This document shows positions 49,601 through 61,180 of a DNA stretch of 64,000 nt, piece after piece. The notes beneath the pieces are model-generated. The model searched no databases and was not told the DNA's origin. It saw only the letters and a list, made by a program, of their open reading frames with translations. This stretch comes from Symbiodinium natans (taxonomy: Eukaryota; Sar; Dinophyceae; Suessiales; Symbiodiniaceae), in NCBI GenBank assembly GCA_905221605.1, contig CAJNDS010002779.1:1-64000 (forward strand), given 5' to 3'. Numbering within the stretch: position 1 is the first letter of the stretch; each line of letters starts with the position of its first letter. The position numbers and the translations under genes were made by a program.

Positions 49601-52600
49601 ACCCTAAACCCTAAACCCTAAACCCTAAACCCTAAACCCTAAACCCTAAACCCTAACCCCCAACCCCTAAACCCCACACGCCAAACCCCTTCTGGGGACT
49701 GGACACCAGCTCTGTGCACAAAAGCCGGGCGTCGGCGCCGCAGGCGACCAAAAGCTCAAGCACCTTGGCCGAGTTTAGGCTTGGTTTAGTTAGGGTTTAG
49801 GGTGGTGTAGGGGGTTTTGGGCTGGGTTTAGGGTTAGGGGTTAGGGTTTAGGGTTTAGGGTTCAGGGTTCAGGGTTTAGGGTGGCATAGGGTTGGTTTTG
49901 GGCTGGTTTAGGGTTGGTTAGGGTTGGTTTGGGGGGTTTGGGCGGTTTGGGATTGGGGGGTGGGGGTACTTTAGGGCTTCGGGTTGGGGCGCGGGAGGGA
50001 TGGCGCCAGTGATTGAGTTCATGTGTGCCGAGTATCTGCGGAGGTGTACGTTTTTGAGAACCACAGTATACACCTAACCCAAACCCTAAACCCTAAATCC
50101 TAAACCCTAAACCCTAACATCCTACCGGGGGCACTCGTGCTCTGGAAGACGTGAATGCTTGAATCCTTGCAAAGTGGTCGGCGGAGCCCCACCCCCCGCT
50201 TGCCTAAGGCTGGTGCTTTCACCGAGCCCAAATTATTACCCTAATATAGGGGCCTGAATGATCAAAAGAGGGTTTTGGGGGGGTACGAGAGCAGATTAAA
50301 AAAGGAAAGGGTACCTTGATAGGCTGTCTGGGGTTTAGGAATAGGTTTCAGGGAATGCGGGGAACCCTATGAACACCTCCGGGCACACATCAGCGCGACA
50401 GCCTAAACCTCAACCCTACACCCTAAGCCCTAAGCCCTAAACCCTAAACCCTAAACCCTAAGCCCTAAACCCTAAACCCTAAACCCGAACCCTAAGCCCT
50501 AAACCCTAAACCCTAAGCCCTAAACCCTAAACCAAACCTAAGCCTCAATACCCTAACACCCTACAAACTCTGAGCCCTAACACCCAGACCCACTCTCGGA
50601 CTTAACAGCCCCGAACCCTAGCAAACCCCCCAAAAACCACAGAAATCACCCAAAACCTGGGGTTTAGGGTTTAGGGTTTCGGGTTTGGGGTTTAGGGTTT
50701 AGGGTCTAGGGAAACCTGGTGCCTCCTTCTCCATAAGGAGCTTCTGGTCCCGCCGGTTGTACCTGGGTCGCAACATGTGGGCCTTTTAGGGTTTCGATCT
50801 GAGGTTGGGGGTAGGGTTTAGGGTTTAGGGTTTAGGGTTTAGGGTTTAGGGTTTAGGGTTTAGGGTTTAGGGTTTAGGGTTTAGGGTTTAGGGTTTAGGG
50901 TTTAAGGATTTAGGGTGTAGGGTTTAGGGTTTAGGGTGTAGAGTGTAGGGTGTAGGGTGTAGGTGAGTGGGTGGCGTTCGAGCTTCAGGGCACAGAATTT
51001 AGGACGTACAGCGTTTCGGTTTAGGGTTTAGGGTTTAGGGTTTGGGGTTTAGGGGTTAGGGTTTAGGGTTTAGGGTTTCGGGCTCCTGAGTTTCAGAATT
51101 GGGCCTCCAGGGCTGATTGCCCTGGGAATCAGGCGACGCCCAAAAACCAAAACCCTGCCTAAACGCCCCAAACCCTAAATTCTCAAACCCCTATAGACTA
51201 CAAACAAAAACCGAGACCCTACTAAATCACGACACCGCAAACCCTACAGACCCTAAAAAGACCCTAAGCCTAAACAACCCTGAAAACCCTAAACCCTGTA
51301 GACCCTCTGCCCTCGGCTTCGTTGCTCATGAGCCGAGGGGCTTCCTGAAAAGGAAGTCGAGGCCAACGAGGTCCGCGCCTAAAAGGCGCGTTGTTGGTGT
51401 CTCAGGGCAATTTGCGTATAAGGGGTGGCTCCCCAAGCGTCTGTTGCTGGGCTATGTTCTCAGGGCTAGGAGGTTACAGGGCTTCGGGCCTCTAGGTGCA
51501 AAAACCCTAAACCCTAAACCCTAAACCCTAGAATAGGTTTCATTGTATAGGGTCTGTAGGGCTTCGCAGAGGCCCTGCCACAGGGAACCTGAGGCTCCTT
51601 CCGTCCTCACAGCCTCGAGGCTCAGCACGGGGTTTGGTTTGGGGTTTAGGGGTTTAGGGTTTAGGGGTTTAGGGTTTGGGGATTTAGGGATTTAGGGGTT
51701 TAGGGGTTTAGGGTTTGGGGTTTGGGGTTTGGGGTTTGGGGTTTGGGGCTCTTGGGCAACGTTAGGATGCTTAGGTACAGAGGCGAATAGTAGGTTCTCC
51801 AGATGTTTGCTGGTGCTGGTGCTGGTCGGCGATGAGACCGAGACAGGCGAGTGGCATACCTACCTAAACTCTAAGGGTAGTTACATGGTCCCCTAGTATG
51901 GGCCCTTACAAGGGTACCCCTTATATACTCTATACAAATTAAGGGCCCATACATCAGAACCCTTTAAAGGAGGTTAGGGACCATATTCAGGGACCATGAA
52001 ACTACCCTTAGATAAACAGCCTCTTTTCAACGACTTTGTCAATTACGCGTGGAAGCCCAAACGCCACGAGCTCACCCAACCCGAAACCCTAAACCCTAAA
52101 CCGTATAAACTCTGGACCGGAAATCCGAAAGCGCTAGAGAAGCACCACTATGCACCCCGAAACTGTTCCATCTAACCAGCTCAACCCTATAGCCTGAACC
52201 CTAAACCCTTTATCTGCACCCTAAATGCCCTTGAAGCCCTAAACCCAAGAGTGTTGACCCTGCACTGATGAACCCTAAACCCTAAACCCTAAACCCTAAA
52301 CCCTAAACCCTAAACCCTAAACCCTAAACCCTAAACCCTCAGCCCTGCCCTGCACAGCCAGCCCTGGATTCCGGGTACTTGGCGGAACTCCTCGACCTGC
52401 TCCTGCGTGAGGCGGTGCTCCTCGGGATGAAGATTCGCGGCTTCTTAGTCTTTAGGGTTTAGGGTTTAGGGTTCAGGGTTCAGGGTTCAGGGTTTAATGG
52501 TCCGTTCGTATGTGGGCTTAATTGGGGAACCCTTCTTGATCAACAAACTTCGGAAGCCTTCCAGGAAGGTAAGGGGATTTTGAAGGGACCATGTAACTAC

Positions 52601-54200
52601 CCTTGCAGGCATCGGGATGCTCCAGAGGGTTTAGGAGCCCCCCGACGGCTTCTCAACACTATCAGTGCCCCCACAAAGCAGTTTAGGGTACTTAGGGTTG
52701 ACAGTGTAGGGTTTAGGATGGTCTAGGATGTCAACATTTTGAAGCTTTCGGGTTTGGGTCGTGCAGGCCTTCAGTGTTTCGATGCTTTCACCCTTTTCAC
52801 CCCTAATGCCTCTCAACCTCTCAACCCCCTGGACCCTACAACGCGATAGCACTCCCCCGTCGGATCCTCGCAGAGGGCCCGAACGAGGCGTCTGCGCCGG
52901 AGTGTGAGGAGCTTCTGGCGAAAACAAGGGGCTGCAGTTTCTGGGTTGAGGGTTTAGGGTTCAGGGGGCTTAGAGCTCTTTCATGTTGTCTTCAGGGTTT
53001 GGGGTGTGTAGGGTTCAGGCTCAGCTCTCTGTTAAATTATCTTGCCTGGGGGAGGCTTTTGGGGCTCTAAGGCACGTATGGGTTTGGGGAATTATACGGT
53101 TTAGGTTGAGTCTCTTTGTATTGTACCCAGACTACGTTGACTACAACTAGGGTTCAGGGTGGAGGGGTGCGACATCAGGGGTTCATGGAATTTGAGTTTA
53201 CCCTAAACCCTAAACCCTAAACCCTAAGAACTGGCGATTGCATCCCTGCCTGAGCCTCGAAGAAGCTCGCTTCAAACTTCTCGTAGTCGGCGGCAGTGCT
53301 GGGGGGCCTCGATTTGGGTGGAGTTGCTGAGGATTTGGGGTTTGGGGTTTGGGGTTTAGGGTTTAGGGTTTAGGGTGTTGGGGATGGGGGCCTCTTCCTT
53401 GGAAATATCTGTAAGGGACGGGGAAACGAAAGCAGCAACCTCAGCTATACCAGTCGCCCTGGTACCTCTCCCATCATGCACCTTCCATATCCCCGGGCTC
53501 CCTTCAGCAGCTCCTCAAACCTGCAATCCGCAACCCCAAGACCCTTCAAAACCCTATGAACCCTGTGAACCCTGAACCCTAAGGCCTACGCCCTAAGCCC
53601 TAACTAAGCTCCTAAACCCTAAACCCTAAACCCTAAACCCTAAACCCTAAACCCTAAACCCTACCTGGAACGCCGTAGTGCCACTTAATGAAGCTACACT
53701 TTCGAAAGGGTATCATAATCCTGTCACAATTGCCTGGTTCACCCTTAAAATCCTATACTATGGCCAGAGCCCAGGAATAATTGCCACAGTGGCAAAGTTC
53801 ATCTTTATCTGGTTTGGCCCCTAGCCCCAAAGCCTAATTTGATCGAAAACCTCTGCGTCCGCTCCACCAGGCCAGGAGCTGTGCTGGATCGAAAGCCAGT
53901 TATTACAAGCACATCGACTTTGCAAAGGCTCTGGGTGTAGGGTAGGTACTTGGGTGCAGGATGGATAGGATAAGGAGGGCACGACTACGCTTTTGTATGC
54001 GACGCCGGCAATGGCTGGCGGATTCTTGATCTTTGAGGACCGATATTCAAGGAAATTTCAAGGAATTTAATAGAGTAGTTGGGGAAAGTGTTTCTGAAAA
54101 TCCCTTTACATTCACCCGCGCCCTCACATTCGCAGGACCTGGTCTACCTGCGATGCCTGCGCTTCGCTATTGGAGGTGACTCCTGCTCGCTTACCGTGAA
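43700..54200. repeat. Telomere-like repeat-rich host DNA, no supported gene
   Basis: Ten kilobases rich in TTTAGGG/CCCTAAA runs in both orientations. Main arrays: 44222-44360 (CCCTAAA/CCCCAAA), 44465-44520, 49281-49480 (with TTAAGGG variants at its left end), 49596-49660, 50410-50535 (CCCTAAG mixed), 50817-50905, 51640-51745 (TTTGGGG), 52269-52340 and 53610-53665. The stretch 45840-46790 is C-rich low complexity with CCGCTCTCACCGCTCTCATC repeats. Between arrays are unique or moderately repeated segments, but no open frame there has a protein signature I recognise. Confidence 0.75.
51871..52011. mobile_element. MITE-like element, 141 bp with 21-bp inverted ends
   Basis: Left end CTAAGGGTAGTTACATGGTC at 51871; right end (51991-52011) is its complement with one mismatch. 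The inside contains further short inverted pairs (GGGCCCTTA.. / ..TAAGGGCCC). A single end of the same family (GGGACCATGTAACTACCCTT) recurs at about 52587-52606. No gene inside. Confidence 0.6.
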
Positions 54201-54278
54201 TCGACTCAAAGTTTGGACTTCTATACTTGAGGCATGCAGCTTTTAGGGTCTTTTGCACGGACCATGACAGGGTGATCG

Positions 54279-54593
54279 GTGCATCTCTGTAGCATTTCTG
54301 ACTTCAAAGGGTCTGGTGGCTCACTTGCGCTAATGGCAAAGTCGCTGTACGAGTTGTGGGAAAAGAAGAAGGTGATCAGGAGGCGGCTGAAAAACACCAA
54401 AAGCTTTGTTCGCTTTCCGAAGAAACAGGATGATGATGAGAAAGAAGATGGCGTGAAGGAGAACCCCACATCGACTGCAGCAATGGAGATGAACCTACCA
54501 GCTTTGACGGCGATGTTTTCCTTTTACAAGGTCAAAAGTGGCAAGCAGGTTCCTATCGGGAAGCTGGAGGGTGAAGCAGCTTCGCCGATTTAG
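54279..54593 (+). CDS. Exon-like block, Lys-rich, unrecognised
   Basis: The open frame reads LMAKSLYELWEKKKVIRRRL, FVRFPKKQDDDEKEDG, then a hydrophobic segment LPALTAMFSFYKVKSG. Protein-like composition and plus-strand position just ahead of other exon blocks suggest it begins or belongs to the host transcription unit at 54-56.5 kb. No domain is recognised and splice limits are not set. Confidence 0.4.
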   Translation: MHLCSISDFKGSGGSLALMAKSLYELWEKKKVIRRRLKNTKSFVRFPKKQDDDEKEDGVKENPTSTAAMEMNLPALTAMFSFYKVKSGKQVPIGKLEGEAASPI

Positions 54594-54824
54594 AGTCATT
54601 AAGGACATGTTTCCTCCAGCTTAGGACTGATTACAGCGCCCATTCTCGTGACCGCATTGAGGTGACGCAGCTGTACGAAGAGTCCGGCTGTATTCCCCAC
54701 CTCGGTGCCAGGCAATATTACCTCGATGCCTGGGACCTCCGCCGGCTGTACAGCTTCGCGTTGAGGCGTCAGAAAGACGCAGAGCAGCGCGAGCAAACAC
54801 CCCGCGTCTCTTGAAGATATAATA

Positions 54825-55505
54825 GTGGCCTGCTTCCCCTGTGTGATGTTTCCGTGTGTTCGCTTAAGTTGGGTAGCGGTTTCCTTTGCCCAGGCGGCCG
54901 GAGTTCGACGGCTGTTTCAGCTGATCAAGGAATTGCGAAGCACGAACGGTGATGACAACGATGACGAAGGGGAAGAAGAATCAGATCTCGAGCATGAGAA
55001 GGACGCATGTGTTTCAGAGAATGGGGAGCACATGCAGGAAGAGTCGGAGGAGGAGGAGGAGAAGGAGCAGGAGTCTCCTGCGGTGGCTTCCGAATCGGCC
55101 GCGCCTGCCAAGAAGGTTGATATTGGCGCTGGCGTGGGCTTGTCTGATGAGGAGGGGGAGCCCGAGAAGGATTCGCAGCTTCCACACCCGTTGCAGCGCT
55201 GCAGGTCCAAGACCTCTCTCGCAAGCTTGCCCAGCTCGGCAGTTCTTGGCGGTGCTTCCAAGGAGGCTTTGGAGACGCCTGCTTCCTACGCAGGCCCTGG
55301 GATCCTGACGACGAACAAGGAGGACGAATTGGCCGACTTGATGAATCAAATCTCGCTCTATGAGGATGGGGAGCAGAAGGATGCCGCAACGGCTCACCAC
55401 GATGCCATGTTACTCCTGATGGGATCCCCAGAGCGACGGGCAAAGGAACCTACAGGCCTGAGTGAGTTTTCTTCAAACATTCTGGCACACGCTGAAAAAA
55501 GTTGA
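54825..55505 (+). CDS. Acidic host protein segment
   Basis: 226-residue open frame, with an Asp/Glu-rich stretch at about 40-85 and Ser-rich linkers, then a helical part DELADLMNQISLYEDG and LLLMGSPERRAKEP. The style (acidic linker, MGSPE(R/K) motif) is one I associate with large Symbiodiniaceae gene families, but no domain can be named. The following block at 55788-55970 (TLVMGPPTDETDSLMGEADK) and 56037-56522 continue on the same strand and probably belong to the same gene. Confidence 0.45.
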   Translation: MACFPCVMFPCVRLSWVAVSFAQAAGVRRLFQLIKELRSTNGDDNDDEGEEESDLEHEKDACVSENGEHMQEESEEEEEKEQESPAVASESAAPAKKVDIGAGVGLSDEEGEPEKDSQLPHPLQRCRSKTSLASLPSSAVLGGASKEALETPASYAGPGILTTNKEDELADLMNQISLYEDGEQKDAATAHHDAMLLLMGSPERRAKEPTGLSEFSSNILAHAEKS

Positions 55506-55787
55506 GAACATCTACGTAGAATTCTTCAGCAGCCATCCCTAGCTTCATCACAACAGGCGCAGGCGATGAACCGCCACCTACGTGCAAGAGGCAGCTCTTC
55601 GGAGATGCGGATCCTGCTTGGAAGCATCCTCCAGATCAGGCCTCCCGGGTTCATATAAGCAATATAGTGTCTGTAGAGCTGGTTGGCCCGAAGCCCTATA
55701 AAACCCTTATGTCGACCCCAATTAAACCCTGTAATCCTAAACCCTATAGGGGCCGTATAGATCCTATCCCAAAACCAATTTGAGGTT

Positions 55788-55970
55788 TTGACTCAGACCC
55801 TTCAGGCGGACACTTTGGTGATGGGCCCCCCGACCGACGAGACTGACTCGCTGATGGGCGAAGCCGACAAGCCGACCAGTGTTGTTGATGTGTTCTCGAG
55901 TCCTGAGAAGATGTGTAAGGAGGAGTGCTGGACTGTAGACCCCTTGGCAGCGTGTACTAAATTTTTTTAG
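55788..55970 (+). CDS. Exon-like block, acidic, unrecognised
   Basis: Short plus-strand frame (TLVMGPPTDETDSLMGEADK, VDVFSSPEKMCKEE) between the acidic block and the Lys/Ala-rich block. Its MGPP and SSPEK patterns resemble the MGSPE motif of the preceding block. It is likely an internal exon. Confidence 0.35.
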   Translation: MTQTLQADTLVMGPPTDETDSLMGEADKPTSVVDVFSSPEKMCKEECWTVDPLAACTKFF

Positions 55971-56036
55971 GGGCTGAGTGGTGCAACGCAGGAGCCCGGG
56001 TCTCCCAAGGGGGATGGTGACGCCCCGCTGGTTTCT

Positions 56037-56522
56037 GTGTCTGCCCAGAACGACCTACGCCGGTCCCTCCGCGCTTCCATTCGTCGCACACGCCGCTCCA
56101 GAAGCACGCGCGAGCTCCTGCAGAAGGCCAACAAAAAGGGCAAAAACAAGGGCAAGTCCAGGAAGGCGTGTGAGAAGGATGAGGGCACGGACAAGCCTAC
56201 GTGCAGCAACTCCAAGACAGCCGGTTCCAAGAAGCGCAAGCACTTGCCGAAGGAGACGGAGGAGCCGAAGCCTTTGCCAAAGGCAAAGGCGAAGGCAAAG
56301 GCGACACCGAAGACAAAGGCTAGGGCGAAGGCGAAGAGCAAGGCAGCAAGTGTGGAGACGAAGCTGCAGCCTGATCGCAATCGCACTGGCTACAGTGAGT
56401 GTGGCAAGCTTGTGCTGGGATGTTCCAGCTGCCGCTGGGGCGTGCTTGGCTGTGGCACCTGCCTTCGACCGTCCTTCAAGGGCAAGAGGTGGAACCGTGT
56501 CGCTTGCGAGGGGTCAGATTGA
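56037..56522 (+). CDS. Lys/Ala-rich protein end with dinoflagellate-type Cys motif
   Basis: 161-residue open frame. The first part is Arg/Lys-rich with nuclear-localisation-like clusters (SKKRKHLPKE) and KAKAKA repeats. The C-terminal end has GYSECGKLVLGCSSCRWG, then VLGCGTCLRPSFKGKRWNR, a compact CxxC...CxxC motif that I recognise as recurrent in Symbiodiniaceae proteins. Function is unknown; zinc binding is likely. The stop at 56520 follows within 15 residues, so this is probably the last exon of the gene started upstream. Confidence 0.5.
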   Translation: MSAQNDLRRSLRASIRRTRRSRSTRELLQKANKKGKNKGKSRKACEKDEGTDKPTCSNSKTAGSKKRKHLPKETEEPKPLPKAKAKAKATPKTKARAKAKSKAASVETKLQPDRNRTGYSECGKLVLGCSSCRWGVLGCGTCLRPSFKGKRWNRVACEGSD

Positions 56523-57574
56523 TGTGTGGGGTCGTGGTAGTGCTACAAAAACAGTCTTCGTGCAATAGTGAGCACTGTGTAGAACATGTCTAGGAATTCT
56601 TGACCTGCAGCTTTCATCTGATTCCTCAACACTTTTGCTGTTTCTATGCTTGCGCAATACCAGTAGCTACACAGCCCATCGATCGTCTTTGCGAGCATCG
56701 AAAGTGATGCCTGCGGTGTGTGTCCTGGGCACGGGTAGGGAACGGTACTGACATGAGTGCGCCTCACACCTTTTAAGAGAAGGGTGGCTAGACGATTTGT
56801 GGCAGCCTTCGCTCCCTTAGATCCCGTGCCCCTAGCTAGTTTTGGCCGGGGGCCTCAACATGCAGCGGGGATCTGCGTGAGTGGCACTTTCTGTTGCAGC
56901 GGTCTCAAAAGTCTCAGCTTGTCACTGCGCGCCTCTTCAAGCGTGCCCCTGCTTTCAGCAAGAAACATATCGATCCCGCGCCTACTTAACTGATCTCTTG
57001 GCAGGTTCCTTTGTGCTGGATGAGTACTTCCTGGAGATTGCGGCATCGGTTCACAGCACCAGCTAGTGGCAGCGCAGGCTGGCCCCAGCTCACTGTTGCC
57101 TGTTGCGGAACAACTTGGGTGAGCCTTTACTAATGTCTGCGTGCGCAGTCATATTCACAGCAGGGTCCAAACGCACTCAAGCAGGCATCGTGCTCGAACT
57201 CTTCTGTTTATAGCTGTGGGCAACAATTGTGCCATGACACCGCATGAACTGCACAGCCTCCTGCAGCGGCTGTTGGAGCTGAACTCCCCAGGTGTGCCTA
57301 GGCAGAGGAATGATCCTTGCCCTCCTTTAGGTTTCTCCGCCTGGGGTGTTGTTAGCTGTAAATGAGGTCCTGCTATGTGCAATTGTACTTCTGGCGTTCA
57401 ACGAGGACTTGGCCTTGGCCAAGGCAGGTTTGGTTCGCAAAATCTAAACCTCATAAACCCTATACACACCCTTTACACCCTTCTAACCCCTATAAACCCT
57501 ATAAACCCTTCCAAGCCCTATAGACCCTCTCAAACCCTAAAAACCCTAAAACCGCCAATCCGGCTCTCTACCAG

Positions 57575-59334
57575 GAATACGATGCAGTGGAAGTGTTTGC
57601 CGGGGCGGCTGCCCTGTCGAGATGTTTGGGTTTGGCCGGGCACTGTGTAGCCTCCTTGGAGATTGATTCCTGGGCTGCGTTTGCTAAAGCACGGCCAGTG
57701 TCTCAATCTGTGCGGAATCCCTTGGATATTCTTACGCCTGCAGGGATGGCGCTTCTGGGTTTCACTGTGTAGCCATGCTGTTGGTTTTTGGACAGGGTTG
57801 GTTTTAAAGTGGTTAAGGGTTTAGGGTTATGGGGTTTAGGGTTTAGGGTTTATAGGGTTCAGGGTTTAGGGTTTAGGGTTTATAGGGTTTAGGGTTTAGG
57901 GTTTAGGGTTTATGTTAGGGTTTAGGGTTTAGGGTTTAGGGTTTAGGGTTTAGGGTAGGGTTTATAAGGTTTAGGGTTTACATTAGGGTTTAGGGTTTAG
58001 GGTATATATAGGGTTTTTAGGGTTTATAGGGTCTAGGGTTATAGGGTTATAGGGTTATAGGGTTTAGGGTGTTACTCGAGGCATACAAACGTGCAGTTGC
58101 AACCAAGGGGCTTTCCACCCTCTACGTTGAAACTCCCCCAAACAACCGATGCTTGGGTACACTTCGAGTCAATGACCGAACCAGCCAAGGCTATTGCTTC
58201 TTACTATCCTAAAATGCAAAGATGGAGATTTTGTGGTGCACTTTGGTATGGTATGCTCTACCTGGATCACAGTCTCAAGGCACTCAACAAAGCGATCTTA
58301 CTTCACCCCCCTTGGCGACCGCTCACGCGCAAGGGTGGAGGACTCCAATGTTCTCTGCAGCAGGACGGGTGTGTAGTCACAGGATCAAGCGCAGGTCTTC
58401 TGAGTCTTGCGCTCTTCAAGGTTCAAGAGTGTTCGCTAAGGATGTGCTTGGCGATCAGACTAATTTTGGCTAAATCGGGAACCTATGTGCTAGAGCAGCC
58501 GGTCAGTTCAATTATTTGGCGGCATCCCAGAATGCAGCAGTTGCTCCAAGTCACACGGGCCACTCGGACATCAAGACCCCTAAAACCCGACCTATCTTGC
58601 CTGCCACTCCCCTGCCACTCCCTGGGCTGCTGTTCAGGGTGGGTTGAGGAAGCTTGTCTTGGTTTACCTAAACTCAGACACCTGGCCACCTTCCCCATTC
58701 GGCAAGGCATTCCGTGTCGGCTTCTGGATGTGCCGTTTCGGCGCGAAAAGTGCCAAAAGGACCAGACTTTGGTCCAATTCCAAGGGGATTGCGGCTTTCT
58801 ATGATCCCAGGCCATTGACAGCAAAGGAGAGAAATGGGTTGAGCACACTGGTTACAAGAGCAGTGGATCCCAGAACTGGCAAGAAGAGCTTCAGTGGCAA
58901 GGCGAGGGACCTCCAAGACTCAGGGTGCCAAGGATGAATTTTTGTGTAGACCACAACGTCAGCTGACTCGAAAAGAACCCGACACAAGTAATGGAACTAA
59001 GGCGGTATAAAATCCCATTCGGCCTACGATATGTGAGGGCAATGCCGCGACTGCTTTCTGAACGAGCTCCACCAACCTTTCAGGCCACCCTACGCTACAT
59101 CAATTGTCCTTAATTTTCAAGCCCATCCCCGAAGCCAGAACCGCTACCGCAGCCCTACAGGCCACCAGCGCGATCACGGACCCCAAGCTTGCGTTATGTG
59201 ACAAGGCGCTGTACGAAGATCTCTGGCAGGATGCCCGAATGCCAGAAGTGGTGGCGTATCTCCGGGGTGCCACGGGCCTCCGTTTGCCAGAAGAGGTGAG
59301 GCAGCTTTTCCCCACAAGTTTGCCTCCTCCGTAG
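57575..59334 (+). CDS. Multi-exon SAM-dependent methyltransferase-like host gene
   Basis: Three to four exon blocks on the plus strand. 57575-about 57755 begins after a CAG acceptor and reads EYDAVEVFAGAAALSRCLGL, AGHCVASLEIDSW: a Rossmann motif I like that of DNA cytosine methyltransferases. About 58420-58563 reads ILAKSGTYVLEQPVSSIIWR. About 58702-58916 reads RVGFWMCRFGAKSAKRTRLW, SNSKGIAAF, DPRTGKKSF. The last block ends 59334 with ARMPEVVAYLRGATGLRLPE. I recognise this order as a family common in Symbiodiniaceae genomes. A telomere-like array (57800-58075) lies in the first intron. The block with the catalytic PPC motif is not visible, so the copy may be incomplete. Confidence 0.5.
57805..58075. 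repeat. TTTAGGG / TTTATAGGG array inside a host gene
   Basis: Mixed 7-bp and 9-bp telomere-like units, G-rich on the plus strand, between exon blocks of the methyltransferase-like gene. It is therefore intronic if that gene is real. Confidence 0.85.
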
Positions 59335-59464
59335 CTTTGTATGGGTTGGGGGGGCAAATACAGGCTTTAGAAGGGTTCATAGGGTTGACAAGGCTTTACA
59401 GGTTTAATCTTTCCAAGGGTTATAGGGTTTGGGGTTTGTGAGGGTTCATAGTAAAATGCGAGAT

Positions 59465-59807
59465 TAGGGTTTAGGGTTTAGGGTTTAGGGTTTATAAATA
59501 GGGTTTAGGGTTTATAGGGTTTAGGGTTTAGGGTTTAGGGTTTAGGGTTTAGGGTTTAGGGTTTAGGGTTTAGGGTTTAGGGTTTAGGGTTTAGGTTTAG
59601 GGTTTAACCCTTAACCCTTAACCCTAAACCCTAAACCCTAAACCCTAAACCCTTATAAACCCTAAACCCTAAACCCTAAACCCTAAACCCTATAAACCCT
59701 AAACCCTTAAACCCTATTACAAACCCTAAACCCTAAACCCTAAACCCTTAACCCTTATAAACCCTAAACCCTAAACCTTATAAACCCTAAACCCTAAACC
59801 CTAAACA
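59465..59807. repeat. Head-to-head telomere-like junction
   Basis: (TTTAGGG)n from 59465 to about 59605 changes within a few bases into (CCCTAAA)n that continues to 59807, with some CCCTTATAAA units in the second half. G-rich followed by C-rich on one strand is the orientation expected where two chromosome ends join. Confidence 0.85.
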
Positions 59808-59970
59808 TGGGAACCCGATTCTGCGCTGCAGCGTACCGAAGTTTGCGCGGGACAACACCGTGACTCCCCCTCCCCCTGCCCCCCTCCCCTGCCTCAAGGT
59901 TTATAAGGGTTATAGGGCTTATGAGGGTTTATAGGGATGTAGGGCTTCGAGGGCTTCTTAAAGCTTACCT

Positions 59971-60053
59971 GGACGTGACAACCGGACCGAAAAAATAATG
60001 CGTCAATGTTATAGCCTCTGTTGACGTATATTGTAGGTTCGGTTGACACGTCC
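59971..60053. repeat. 83-bp imperfect hairpin
   Basis: Outer arms 59971-59988 and 60036-60053 (GGACGTGACAACCGGACC against its complement, two mismatches), inner arms TGCGTCAA (59999) and TTGACGTA (60021). It could be a tiny MITE or a structured RNA. Confidence 0.55.
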
Positions 60054-60059
60054 CGGATA

Positions 60060-61180
60060 GGGTATCATGGGGTTTAGAAGGGTGTATAAGGGTGCTTCGG
60101 GTTGATATAGGGTAAGGGTTTGTAGGGTTTATGAGGGTGCAAAGTTTATAGGGCTTATAAGGATTTAGGGCTTATGGTATATAAGGGTATAGGATTTATT
60201 GTAGGGCTTGTAAGGTTTAGGGAGAAAGCTCTTCCGTTGTCACCTCAAGCCGAGTACCTGGATGGGCGGCAAACTAGAGCATCGCTTGCTGTTTTCTGAA
60301 GACAGCTGTTGCTTTCCATGGCCCTAGCACAAAGCCACCTTGGTGATGACTTGCATACAGGGATTAGAGGGTTCCTCTCGTAGGATTTCATAAGCCTTTC
60401 CCTCCGTCACGGTTTTTTTGCGCGGCTGCGTGCTTGTGAGCTACTTTTGCACCAATCCTAAAAAGGATACACAGTGACGTAAAAAACGTACGGTGGCGTA
60501 CGTGGGCAGCAAAGTGGCGTACAAAAGCGTACGATCCGTACCCATATTTATGCCACTTTCACCATGCTGTTTCTGCACCAATTTGGACGAGTTTAGTCGC
60601 AGTCTTGTGTTTTGGTGCTATTTTTTCACGGTTCGAAGCGGCACCCTGGGCTTCTATCCCGACCCCCTTCTTATATGACGTCTGCCGAAGCACCTGTGCA
60701 GCTGCCTTCCAAGCAGTGGTCGTGCCAAAGCCTCCTGCGGGGGCAGTCGTACATGGCGGCCCAAAAATTTACGATCGATCCATCTCTCAGCATGGATGCC
60801 AAGTTGGAGGTTCCCTGGATGTCTAGATAGACCATGTGGGGTGCTTCTCTGTGCTGCCCGCTCTAGCTATCCTCAGCTATCCCGTCGTGGTTAAGGCTGC
60901 GAGACGGCACTTAGAACTTCTTCGGGCTGCTCGACCAAAGGCCCCAGACACCCCGCCTCCGACGCCGACCCCAACCGAAGCCGAAACTACGACCACGAGC
61001 TCCCCGATTTCCTCGAAGCCAGATGAGATTAAGAAAGAGCCTCCAAGCCCACGGCTCGCAGAACAAGCCCTTCAACAGGATCCTTACCAGGACAGACCAG
61101 TTCTCACTCAAATGCTCATCAATATAGGTCCATATAGGTCCTGGAGCACGAAGTGTTGTGCGTCTCATTGACCTTGCCTG
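60060..61180. other. Host sequence, possibly 5' part of the next gene
   Basis: 59890-60220 has GGGTTTATAGGG-type repeats. From 60660 there are protein-like stretches (LPSKQWSCQ, VVKAARRHLELLRAARPKAP then PPTPTPTEAETTT) that may be exons of the gene continuing to the window end, but frames and splice sites are not clear. Confidence 0.35.
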
